A stretch of 47,636 nucleotides of DNA, taken from the NCBI RefSeq assembly GCF_004363045.1, contig NZ_SNYJ01000006.1:3249-50884 (forward strand). The letters are read 5' to 3'. Shown here one piece after another: positions 40,966-47,636 of the stretch (position 1 is the stretch's first letter; each line of letters begins with the position of its first letter). The position numbers and the translations under genes were made by a program. Source of the stretch: Aureibacillus halotolerans (GTDB lineage: Bacteria; Bacillota; Bacilli; Bacillales; DSM-28697). The notes beneath the pieces were generated by a model, which saw only the letters and a list, made by a program, of their open reading frames with translations, was not told the origin of the DNA and ran no database searches.

Positions 40966-42816
40966 ATGAATCATGATCCATCAGTCACCTCATTAATCAT
41001 CGTCGTTTTAGCTGCCTTTATCACGCCAATCCTTTTAAAGAAATTCAAATTAACGATCATTCCAATCGTTGTCGCTGAAATCATTATCGGTTTAATTATC
41101 GGACAAAGCGGCTTTGACTTGGTACAGCAAGATCAGTGGATTGAAATATTATCAACACTAGGGTTCATCTTTTTAATGTTCCTGAGTGGTGTTGAAATAG
41201 ATTTCTCTATTTTCCTTAAGAAAAAGAAACCAAAAAAGCTGCCGAGTGGAAAAGAAGAACCAAACACTTTCAAAGTGGCGACAATTGTTTTCGTCTTTAT
41301 TTTCGGTATTTCTTATTTGCTATCACTGATGCTTGTTTGGTTCGGATTTACAGACAATGCCTTCTTTATGACGCTCGTTATTTCAACCATCTCATTAGGT
41401 GTAGTTGTTCCTACATTAAAAGAAACGGGGATTATGAAGGATAGCATTGGCCAGATCATCCTGCTCGTTGCTGTTATTGCTGATCTTGTGACAATGATTT
41501 TCCTCGCTGTCTTCGTTTCCTTTTATCAAGAAGGTGGCAACATCTTTTTGCTATTAATTTTGTTTGCAGCAGGCATTTTGCTTTACTTTGTCGGCAAATT
41601 TTTTCGTCACCGTACATTTTTCGAAACCTTATCTACGGGTACGATTCAAATTGGAACAAGGGCTGTATTTACGCTCATTATCGTCTTGGTTGGCTTATCA
41701 GAAAGCGTTGGAGCAGAAAACATCCTAGGCGCTTTTCTCGCTGGTGTGCTCGTCTCGTTGCTGTCTCCTAATCGGGAAATGGTTCGTCAACTTGATTCTT
41801 TTGGCTATGGTTTTCTCATCCCCATCTTCTTTGTGATGGTCGGTGTGAAATTGGATTTAATCGAGCTGTTCTCCGATCCGAGCGTGTTTATACTAATTCC
41901 AATGCTGCTTTTAGCCTTGCTTATTTCAAAAATCATTCCTGTGCTTGTGATGAAAAAATGGTATGACATGAAAACTGTTTTAGGCTCTGGTTTCCTTTTA
42001 ACCTCTACCCTTTCACTCGTCGTCGCAGCGGCCACGATTGGGGAGGAAATTGGTGTGATTACGACACAAATGTCATCTGCCTTAATTCTTCTTGCTGTCA
42101 TTGCATGTATTTTGTCACCAATTTTGTTTAACAAGGTGTTTCCGAAGCAGCATGAGATGCAACAAAAAAAACGCGTTTCTGTGTTCGGTGCGAACCAGCT
42201 CACTCTGCCGTTGTCCTTAGAGCTAGAGGAAAGCTTGTATGACGTTCATTTGTATCATACCGAGCAGTCGCAGCAGCGCCAAGAAGCTGAGAAGATGGCC
42301 AAATCTCACTTCAAGGTTCACTTTATAAAAGATTATGAGCACAACACATTGGAAGACATTGATATGTACGACAGTCACATTGTTGTTGCCGCAACGGGAA
42401 GAGACGATGTGAACATGGAGATTGCGCAACGAGCACTTTCTGCGGGCATTGACCATGTGGTGGCACGTATTGAGGAGCCTGCCAAAAGCGATGAACTTAT
42501 TAACCAAGGGGCAAAAGTATTTTCCTCGTATTTTTCCACAAAGACAATGCTACGTGCATTAATTGTTGCGCCTCATGCAGCAAGCATATTTACGACAACT
42601 GAAGAAGGTCTTACTGAGATACATCTGCAAAACGAAGCTTTTAATGACGTTGAGCTACGAAAATTCCCGTTTTTCGGTGATACGATCGTCGTTCGAATTT
42701 TTAGAGGTGAAGAATCGATTGTCCCCCATGGCGATACGAAGCTTAGAAGAGGAGATCGTCTCATCGTGACCGGTTCTGAGGATAGTGTCGATGATCTAAG
42801 AGAGGTTTTGACATAA
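40966..42816 (+). CDS. CPA2-type monovalent cation/proton antiporter with TrkA-N/TrkA-C domains (YjbQ-like)
   Basis: 616 residues from the chosen start. About 12 membrane helices (1-385) contain the Na/H-exchanger family core (GFIFLMFLSGVEIDF near residue 70, LGAFLAGVLVSLLSP near residue 255). A degenerate Rossmann RCK_N domain follows (VSVFGANQLTLPL near residue 408), then a TrkA_C/RCK_C domain (about 540-616). The KefB-like fusion suggests ligand-gated potassium or sodium efflux. The frame opens at GTG 40912, but its AAGGA box is only one base away. ATG 40966 fits the family N-terminus but lacks a good ribosome binding site, so the start is uncertain. Confidence 0.88.
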   Translation: MNHDPSVTSLIIVVLAAFITPILLKKFKLTIIPIVVAEIIIGLIIGQSGFDLVQQDQWIEILSTLGFIFLMFLSGVEIDFSIFLKKKKPKKLPSGKEEPNTFKVATIVFVFIFGISYLLSLMLVWFGFTDNAFFMTLVISTISLGVVVPTLKETGIMKDSIGQIILLVAVIADLVTMIFLAVFVSFYQEGGNIFLLLILFAAGILLYFVGKFFRHRTFFETLSTGTIQIGTRAVFTLIIVLVGLSESVGAENILGAFLAGVLVSLLSPNREMVRQLDSFGYGFLIPIFFVMVGVKLDLIELFSDPSVFILIPMLLLALLISKIIPVLVMKKWYDMKTVLGSGFLLTSTLSLVVAAATIGEEIGVITTQMSSALILLAVIACILSPILFNKVFPKQHEMQQKKRVSVFGANQLTLPLSLELEESLYDVHLYHTEQSQQRQEAEKMAKSHFKVHFIKDYEHNTLEDIDMYDSHIVVAATGRDDVNMEIAQRALSAGIDHVVARIEEPAKSDELINQGAKVFSSYFSTKTMLRALIVAPHAASIFTTTEEGLTEIHLQNEAFNDVELRKFPFFGDTIVVRIFRGEESIVPHGDTKLRRGDRLIVTGSEDSVDDLREVLT

Positions 42817-42830
42817 TAAATTAGGGAAAT

Positions 42831-42866
42831 CAGTCTGTATTACACATACAGGCTGTTTTCTTTTTT
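42831..42866 (+). terminator. Terminator of the antiporter gene
   Basis: CAGTCTGTA pairs with TACAGGCTG (one G-T pair) and is followed by TTTTCTTTTTT. Confidence 0.85.
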
Positions 42867-42936
42867 GTTACCTTTTATTGTAATTAAATCCTATATATCA
42901 ACATTTGCTTGTATAATGAGTACAGTATAGATACGA

Positions 42937-42993
42937 GGTCAATGGCCTAAGAACAAGTGCTCAATTGATGTATTCGCACTACTTGCATTGACC
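42937..42993 (+). promoter_or_regulatory. Structured leader upstream of ypmR
   Basis: GGTCAATG (42937-42944) and CATTGACC (42986-42993) are perfect inverted arms. Inside them CAAGTGC pairs with GCACTACTTG apart from a 3-base bulge. There is no T-run, so this is not a terminator. A TATAAT at 42912-42917 would place it at the start of the ypmR mRNA, 40 bases before the start codon. Confidence 0.4.
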
Positions 42994-43033
42994 ATAGTAT
43001 AGTTAAATTGATCTGAAGGCAGGAGGGTGGCAT

Positions 43034-43870
43034 ATGAAAAACAAAAAAAGCATGATTGTTTCCATTTTAATTGTCTTCCTAGCCATTGCGATCAGCAGTG
43101 CATTGGTTTATACACAGCCCTCCACTCCTGTTGACAACGTAAACCAAGTACAAAAAGCACAGGTCAGGGAAGTTCATCAACCACTGCTTGACCCACCTGT
43201 GCTTAATCTTTTTGCAGACGACATTAAAATCGTTGCAATGGGGGATTCTTTAACGAAGGGAGTTGGAGACCCAACTGGTCGTGGCGGTTATTTACGGTTT
43301 TTAAAAAAGGACTTATTACATTCTGGGAATTTCAATTCAATTAATATCACGAACCTTGGTGTCACAGGGTTACGCTCCGACGAGTTAATTAAGCGCTTGG
43401 ACCGCGAGAAATACAGAGAGGCATTAACGTCTGCTGATCAAATTTACATTACAATCGGCGGCAATGATCTCGTGAAAATTATGTACAATAATATTATGTC
43501 CCTTACAATTACACCATTTATGGCTGAAACAGAGCCTTACGGGAAGCGAATTGAGACGATCTTAAAAGAAACACGTAAAATAAATAAAGCTGCACCTATT
43601 TTCTTAATTGGAATGTACAATCCGTTCTCCAAATTCTTTAAGGATATCGATGAAATGAACACAATTGTGAAAACGTGGGACTCGGAAAGCCGTTCAATTG
43701 TTCAACAGTTTGATAATATTACCTTTATCCCGATCAGAGACATCTTCCTAGATACCTCTGACAATCTCTTATACGAAGATAATTTTCACCCGAATGTGGA
43801 TGGCTATAAGCGAATTGCGACCCGCGTCGATACGTACGTAGAACAAGCACTAGATACATCAGACGAGTAG
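43034..43870 (+). CDS. ypmR: Membrane-anchored SGNH/GDSL lipase-like protein YpmR
   Basis: 278 residues. A signal-anchor helix at about residues 7-26 is followed by an extracytoplasmic SGNH hydrolase domain (about 65-275). Block I is AMGDSLTKG (catalytic Ser near residue 71), the Gly lies in NLGVTGLRS, block III is TIGGNDL, and block V is NFHPNVDGY (Asp/His pair near residue 255). It is probably an esterase or lipase acting on envelope lipid or acylated polymer. A strong AGGAGGG ribosome binding site is present. ypmS follows by 26 bases, as in B. subtilis. Confidence 0.88.
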   Translation: MKNKKSMIVSILIVFLAIAISSALVYTQPSTPVDNVNQVQKAQVREVHQPLLDPPVLNLFADDIKIVAMGDSLTKGVGDPTGRGGYLRFLKKDLLHSGNFNSINITNLGVTGLRSDELIKRLDREKYREALTSADQIYITIGGNDLVKIMYNNIMSLTITPFMAETEPYGKRIETILKETRKINKAAPIFLIGMYNPFSKFFKDIDEMNTIVKTWDSESRSIVQQFDNITFIPIRDIFLDTSDNLLYEDNFHPNVDGYKRIATRVDTYVEQALDTSDE

Positions 43871-43896
43871 TAAATCGACAGAAGGGGTCTTTGCGT

Positions 43897-44514
43897 ATGA
43901 AATCTCTCAACAAAAAATCGCTCTGGAAATGGCTCTTTATCGCTTTGGCTGGTGTTAATGTTGCCATTGTTGCTTTTCTCATATGGGCTATATTTGGACC
44001 GATTACCGTTCCGCATGATACCTCAGCCTCTCCAGTTGCAGAACGAGATAGTTATCCATTTACCATTGAGGCATCAAAAACAGACTTAAACGAAGTCATT
44101 GACACATTTCTTGAAGAGCAAACAAAAAATGCAATTATTCCATATACAATTCGGTTAGAGGAAAAGGATGTCAGACTTTACGGATCGATTAAAGCGTTTG
44201 GTCAAGACGTCGATTTATTGTTGGCATTCACTCCTAAAGTACTTCCAAATGGCGATTTAGAGCTCCATCAATCGCGGCTGCAAGTAGGAGAGCTTCCTTT
44301 GCCAGTAAAAACGGTATTGGAATATGTGCAGCGACATTATGCACTTCCTGATTGGGTAACGATTCGTCCCAAGGATAAAGTTGTTACCGTTGAGCTGACC
44401 GAATTCACTTCTACTGGTGGCGTCTCATTTGAAGTGAAAAATTTCGACCTCCCAAACAACCAAATCAAAATCGAAATTAAAGTGCCTCGTAAGCTCATTC
44501 AAGAACAGTCATAA
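43897..44514 (+). CDS. ypmS: YpmS family membrane-anchored protein (DUF2140)
   Basis: 205 residues with one N-terminal transmembrane anchor (about 10-35: WLFIALAGVNVAIVAFLIWAI, shown here as the hydrophobic stretch) and an external beta-rich domain. The YpmS pattern is ASKTDLNEVIDTFLEEQ, VRLYGSIKAFGQDVDLLLAF and DWVTIRPKDKVVTVEL. Function unknown; the constant pairing with YpmR suggests a shared envelope process. The frame opens at TTG 43891; ATG 43897, 9 bases after AAGGGG, is chosen. Confidence 0.88.
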   Translation: MKSLNKKSLWKWLFIALAGVNVAIVAFLIWAIFGPITVPHDTSASPVAERDSYPFTIEASKTDLNEVIDTFLEEQTKNAIIPYTIRLEEKDVRLYGSIKAFGQDVDLLLAFTPKVLPNGDLELHQSRLQVGELPLPVKTVLEYVQRHYALPDWVTIRPKDKVVTVELTEFTSTGGVSFEVKNFDLPNNQIKIEIKVPRKLIQEQS

Positions 44515-44570
44515 TTGTCGAATGCCAGCGTGCGTATACACATTCAACCGTTTTGATAGTGTTGTGGCGC

Positions 44571-44598
44571 ACACTCCTTCCTTCCTGCACATAGGATA
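44571..44598 (+). promoter_or_regulatory. Candidate sigma-K promoter of spoVIF
   Basis: AC (44571-44572) lies 17 bases before CATAGGATA (44590-44598), matching the sigma-K pattern AC-N16/17-CATAnnnTA, about 50 bases before the spoVIF start. Confidence 0.55.
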
Positions 44599-44648
44599 AA
44601 TGTGATGCTCCGGCATCCATCTAACTATGAACAACGGGAGGAAGACTT

Positions 44649-44906
44649 ATGGCTCAAAATCCGTTCTTTGATTCCGTCGAGAAGAAAACTGGTGTCAAAA
44701 TGAATGATCTTTTAAAACTGGCAGATTCCCTGCAACACGCAAACTTGAGAGATGAAAAAACCGTTCGCCAGGTGATTCAACAAGTTTCTTTAATCGCGAA
44801 CAAACCTGTTTCCAAACAAAAAGAAGATAAGCTCGTCCAGGCCATCCTTAAAGACAATGTCCCATTGGACTTTTCATCACTTTCAAAAATGATGGATAAA
44901 AAGTAA
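44649..44906 (+). CDS. spoVIF: Stage VI sporulation protein F (SpoVIF/YjcC)
   Basis: 85 residues, soluble and lysine-rich, beginning MAQNPFFDSVEKKTGVKM. It matches the SpoVIF family along its length (DLLKLADSLQHANLRDEKTV, VIQQVSLIANKPVSKQKEDK and the C-terminal DFSSLSKMMDKK). In B. subtilis it is made late in the mother cell and is needed for spore coat assembly and resistance, acting with GerE. The ribosome binding site GGGAGGA is strong. A sigma-K promoter candidate and an own terminator make it monocistronic. Confidence 0.88.
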   Translation: MAQNPFFDSVEKKTGVKMNDLLKLADSLQHANLRDEKTVRQVIQQVSLIANKPVSKQKEDKLVQAILKDNVPLDFSSLSKMMDKK

Positions 44907-44909
44907 ACG

Positions 44910-44942
44910 AAAAACGGCAGAGATAGCTCTTTGCCGTTTTTT
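44910..44942 (+). terminator. Terminator of spoVIF
   Basis: AAAACGGCA pairs with TTGCCGTTTT, with AGAG/CTCT extending the stem, followed by a T-run directly after the stop codon. Confidence 0.9.
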
Positions 44943-45020
44943 GATCCGTTCTTACTGTGGATTTCTTCATGCCCTCCTACCCTCTAGACGGAGATTCGGT
45001 CACACAACCAACCCATAGAC

Positions 45021-45048
45021 ACATTCCCTTATCGCTCCGCATACAATA
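45021..45048 (+). promoter_or_regulatory. Candidate sigma-K promoter of the YqfQ-like gene
   Basis: AC (45021-45022) lies 17 bases before CATACAATA (45040-45048), the same AC-N17-CATAnnnTA layout as before spoVIF. Confidence 0.55.
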
Positions 45049-45094
45049 CAACGACCTCAGCAATGGGTATTCGAGATGAAGGAGATGGGTTAAA

Positions 45095-45634
45095 ATGTTC
45101 CGTTACCCCCCCAATCATCCTAATGTGCGTCCTCCCTTTCAACCACCCTCTCATCGTGGACCTGGCTTTTCTCCGCAATCCTTTATGCCTCCTATGGCCA
45201 ATCGAGGAATGCCATTTCCACCACCTGTTCAAGCACCTCCCGCTGCGGCCGGCGGTGGATTTTTGCAAAGCTTGATCAGCAATGTAAGTGGCGGTGGTGG
45301 AATTGAAGGCGCCATGGGAAATATGCAAAACATGTTAAAGCTCGCAGAATCAGCAGCACCGATTGTCAAGCAAGCACAGCAATATGGGCCAATGCTTAAA
45401 AACTTGCCTGCGATGTTTAAAATGATGAAGGCATTTACTGACATGAAAGGCAGCGGTGATGAGACGGCTACTGAAGAATCAGGTAATCAAGAACCGTCAG
45501 TATCAGCTACTACTGCTAAAAAAACGAAAGAGCCTCTTTCAAATAGTGACAACGAATCAGTCTCACAATTCTCCTATGAAGAGGAGTATAGCAAAGAGGT
45601 AGAAAAGCCATCGACACCAAAGCTTTACGTATAA
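45095..45634 (+). CDS. YqfQ/VrrA-like protein, probable spore-associated
   Basis: 179 residues. The N-terminus (1-52) is Pro/His/Phe-rich and low-complexity (NHPNVRPPFQPPSHRGPGF). A glycine-rich turn (SNVSGGGGIEGAMGN) and a helical block (MLKLAESAAPIVKQAQQYGP, then MLKNLPAMFKMMKAF) follow, with an acidic/Ser-rich tail. This is the YqfQ-like pattern (PF14181), which includes B. anthracis VrrA; the function is unknown. An AAGGAG ribosome binding site precedes the ATG, and the sigma-K-type promoter supports mother-cell expression late in sporulation. Confidence 0.8.
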   Translation: MFRYPPNHPNVRPPFQPPSHRGPGFSPQSFMPPMANRGMPFPPPVQAPPAAAGGGFLQSLISNVSGGGGIEGAMGNMQNMLKLAESAAPIVKQAQQYGPMLKNLPAMFKMMKAFTDMKGSGDETATEESGNQEPSVSATTAKKTKEPLSNSDNESVSQFSYEEEYSKEVEKPSTPKLYV

Positions 45635-45793
45635 TTATACTCACTTACTGAGAGAAGTCGGGTTGGTCCCTCCATAACGATTTTCTTTCTTAAGTGTTTT
45701 TTAAAGAAATGACATCTTCAATCTCATTTGCTGGGAAGTATAGTCTTGCGACAAATGAAGAGACTCATGGCCTTTAGCAATCACGACCATACG

Positions 45794-46444
45794 TTAAAGC
45801 TGTTCTGCAAGAATTCTGGCAGAATGTTTAAAATGACTTGCCAAACACGCATGAATCATCACTTCCAACGAGGAACATATCACAGGCTGAACAGGTTCAT
45901 CGAACATGTGGCAAGAATGTTTACTAAGTGTTGTAATTCTTTGATTAAACGCTTGCTGAAGCAAATCAGATCCTTCTTGGAGGGTCGCAGCTTTTCTGAA
46001 CACCTCTGCATATATGAGATAAAAATCGACAGGAGGCACGAGGTCATCGTTGCGATTATCTAAGCGGTTAAACACCTTCTCAAGCACCTTTCGAATGGAT
46101 GCAAAGTCTAAAGCACCACGTAAATCTTCAATCAAAAGGAGAAGAACGGCTTGATCTCCTGAGTATTTTCGTCCAAGCCACGGAGTACCAATAAGCTCCT
46201 TCGCATCCCGCTTTAACCAATTTCGAACTGAGGTTTCCTTCATGTCGACGTCATGTACCATATTGCCTAACATGACAATTTCTTTTAGGGACAAGCCGAC
46301 AGAATTTACTTTTTTTTCTTCTAGTTTCTTAAGCAGCGATGCAAGCTGGGGAAGGTCATCATATTTCCCTTGTCTACTGGCTTTATATGTTTCGACGTCC
46401 CCGATGAGTAAAGCTGCAACTGTTTTTCTAGACCAAACATGCAC
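45794..46444 (-). CDS. DUF1836 domain protein, MerR-like putative regulator
   Basis: 216 residues. The N-terminal half carries the DUF1836 block: LSLKEIVMLGNMVHD, ETSVRNWLKRDAKELIGTP and GRKYSGDQAVLLLLIEDLRG (about residues 52-122). It looks like a MerR-type helix-turn-helix without the usual coiled-coil. The C-terminal half (about 140-216) is helical with no recognised motif. No membrane segment. The start is GTG at 46444, 8 bases after AGAGG. It is divergent from htpX across a 138-base region that contains a PerR/Fur-like box overlapping the promoter(s). Confidence 0.8.
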   Translation of the reverse strand: MHVWSRKTVAALLIGDVETYKASRQGKYDDLPQLASLLKKLEEKKVNSVGLSLKEIVMLGNMVHDVDMKETSVRNWLKRDAKELIGTPWLGRKYSGDQAVLLLLIEDLRGALDFASIRKVLEKVFNRLDNRNDDLVPPVDFYLIYAEVFRKAATLQEGSDLLQQAFNQRITTLSKHSCHMFDEPVQPVICSSLEVMIHACLASHFKHSARILAEQL

Positions 46445-46474
46445 ATAAAAAACCTCTTTCTTAATGGATAATGA

Positions 46475-46503
46475 TTGAATTGTAAACCTATAATGATTAT
46501 AAT
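46475..46503 (+). promoter_or_regulatory. Sigma-A promoter of htpX
   Basis: TTGAAT and consensus TATAAT are separated by 17 bases. The start of transcription would be near 46510. Confidence 0.75.
46488..46502. promoter_or_regulatory. PerR/Fur-type operator overlapping the htpX promoter
   Basis: CTATAATGATTATAA matches the PerR box TTATAATnATTATAA at 13 of 14 fixed positions. It covers the spacer and the -10 of the htpX promoter. It also overlaps a minus-strand promoter candidate (TTACTT/TATAGG, 17-base spacing) for the DUF1836 gene. Confidence 0.5.
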
Positions 46504-46582
46504 AGGACTAAGTAACATAAAGGTTCAAATGAACCTGAAATTAGTAATGCCATTATAAACTAGGGAGGCTCAACAATCAAAG

Positions 46583-47461
46583 ATGTTTAAGCGAATTATG
46601 CTTTTCGTTCTCACGAATATTCTTGTTATCGTGACCATCTCTGTCGTGCTTAATGTATTAGGTGTAGGCAGCTATATCAATATGGATGGCAGTCTGAATC
46701 TCACGACATTGTTAATTTTCAGTGCTATTGTAGGCTTTACCGGGGCTTTTATTTCTCTTGCCATCTCAAGATGGATGGCGAAATTCGCTATGCGCGTACG
46801 TGTTCTTAAACCAGAAGATCCAAACCTTAGTGCTCAGGAACGAGATCTTGTCGAGCGCGTGCATCGCTTGGCGCAAACGGCAGGTATTTCAAAAATGCCA
46901 CAGGTCGGCATTTACGACTCACCAGAAGTCAATGCGTTCGCAACCGGGCCTTCTAAAAATCGCTCCCTTGTGGCAGTATCAGCTGGATTGCTTTATGAAT
47001 TGGATGACAACGCCGTTGAAGGCGTCCTTGCACATGAAGTGGCTCATATTTCAAACGGTGATATGGTCACCATGACACTCCTCCAGGGGGTTGTGAACAC
47101 CTTTGTCGTCTTTTTGGCAAGAGTGGCTGCTTGGGCAGTGTCTCAAATTCGCGAAGAATTTTCACCGATAATCCACTTCATTGCGATTATTGTGTTTCAA
47201 ATTTTGTTCTCGATTCTTGGCAGCATTGTCGTTCTTGCGTACTCTCGTTATCGTGAGTACCATGCAGACAAAGGTGGCGCAGATCTTGCGGGCAAAGACA
47301 AAATGGTTCATGCCCTGCGTTCACTACAAGCTTACTCGGATCGTGTTCGTTCAGAAGACACGTCTGTTGCGACATTAAAAATTAACGGCAAAGGTGCCAT
47401 GAAGCTCTTTTCTAGTCACCCTCCACTTGAGGAACGTATTCAACGCCTCGAAGAACGTTAA
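46583..47461 (+). CDS. htpX: HtpX-type membrane zinc metalloprotease (M48)
   Basis: 292 residues with four hydrophobic segments (about 5-27, 38-62, 157-180, 193-215). The zinc motif is HEVAH (H151, E152, H155), and the third ligand Glu is in [13 protein letters not shown] near residue 229. [11 protein letters not shown] loop precedes the motif, and the [16 protein letters not shown]-terminus is typical. HtpX degrades misfolded membrane proteins. The GGAGG box is 14 bases from the ATG, a long spacing, but no nearer in-frame start exists. The promoter overlaps a PerR/Fur-like site, suggesting control by oxidative stress or metal rather than heat alone. Confidence 0.95.
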   Translation: MFKRIMLFVLTNILVIVTISVVLNVLGVGSYINMDGSLNLTTLLIFSAIVGFTGAFISLAISRWMAKFAMRVRVLKPEDPNLSAQERDLVERVHRLAQTAGISKMPQVGIYDSPEVNAFATGPSKNRSLVAVSAGLLYELDDNAVEGVLAHEVAHISNGDMVTMTLLQGVVNTFVVFLARVAAWAVSQIREEFSPIIHFIAIIVFQILFSILGSIVVLAYSRYREYHADKGGADLAGKDKMVHALRSLQAYSDRVRSEDTSVATLKINGKGAMKLFSSHPPLEERIQRLEER

Positions 47462-47479
47462 GAAAAAAGTATGTTAAAC

Positions 47480-47517
47480 AAGGGAAGCCATCCTCAGATG
47501 AGCTTCCCTTGTTTTTG
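47480..47517 (+). terminator. Terminator of htpX
   Basis: AAGGGAAGC pairs with GCTTCCCTT, followed by GTTTTTG, 19 bases after the stop codon. Confidence 0.85.
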
Positions 47518-47538
47518 TATTAGGATGTTGCATAGAAA

Positions 47539-47581
47539 AAAAGCTGCTTTGGTCTTGTTAAAGACGTACAAAGCAGCTTTT
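47539..47581 (-). terminator. Terminator of a minus-strand gene beyond the window
   Basis: Perfect 13-bp stem AAAAGCTGCTTTG / CAAAGCAGCTTTT. On the minus strand the T-run that follows is uninterrupted. The gene it would end lies to the right of 47636, with repeat family 1 in between. Confidence 0.65.
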
Positions 47582-47582
47582 C

Positions 47583-47636
47583 AGGCTGATGAGAAACGCT
47601 CGCTTTCTTCGTTGCTTTGACTTGTCCGGTGCTCAT
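47583..47636 (+). repeat. Repeat family 1, copy at right edge
   Basis: The sequence from GATGAGAAACGCTCGCTTTC to CTTGTCCGGTGCTCAT matches the copies at 1-300 and, inverted, 10630-10715. It continues past the window end and begins immediately after a terminator stem. Confidence 0.75.

Overview
The window looks like chromosomal DNA of an aerobic, endospore-forming Bacillaceae. Evidence is the B. subtilis-like run mnmL(ytqA)-mnmM(ytqB)-ytpB-ytpA-ytoA, metK, ytkD, the men cluster, yteA, ypmRS, spoVIF and a spoVA block, with Gram-positive ribosome binding sites, TTG/GTG starts, a T-box leader, sigma-A promoters and sporulation-type promoters. A PEP carboxylase and very acidic secreted proteins hint at the alkaliphilic Bacillus group (Shouchella/Alkalihalobacillus-like). 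That placement is inference. No tRNA, rRNA, CRISPR array, prophage or intact transposase was seen.

Layout. 1-730: tandem copies of an intergenic repeat, then a minus-strand T-box leader with a Leu-type specifier whose gene lies left of the window. 725-6827: ytzC, the tRNA wobble-uridine enzymes mnmL-mnmM, terpene synthase ytpB, lysophospholipase ytpA, gamma-carbonic anhydrase ytoA, and a ThuA/RpiR pair. 6969-11536: a dispersed repeat, metK with a short attenuator leader, ytkD, two exported proteins of unknown role and small genes. 11653-19702: menaquinone synthesis (menF-D-H-B-E on minus; menA and a probable menI thioesterase on plus; no menC). 19759-24601: two DksA/TraR-like proteins, a methyltransferase, a TlpA-type thioredoxin and an AI-2E-type transporter. 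24844-28184: ppc and a lipoprotein with ten acidic hexapeptides. 28185-29493: a long non-coding repeat. 29494-34598: a GGDEF-EAL protein, a small zincin, a CAP protein and an orphan histidine kinase. 34702-37934: a yhcN-like/spoVAC/spoVAD/spoVAE/DUF421 operon. 37935-40801: a MITE-like element, two more repeat copies, and ylmA-ymaF. 40966-47461: a CPA2 antiporter, ypmRS, spoVIF, a YqfQ-like protein, a DUF1836 regulator and htpX.

Functional themes are menaquinone synthesis, spore development (spoVA-type channel genes, spoVIF, YqfQ-like, CAP protein, kinase), envelope and redox upkeep (TlpA, HtpX), and tRNA and SAM metabolism. The most unusual non-coding content is two families of dispersed repeats. 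Several copies sit between a gene and its terminator or leader. There are also candidate RNA controls: a metK attenuator, a hairpin masking the ribosome binding site of the CAP gene, and a structured ypmR leader. All family calls come from reading the translations without database searches.
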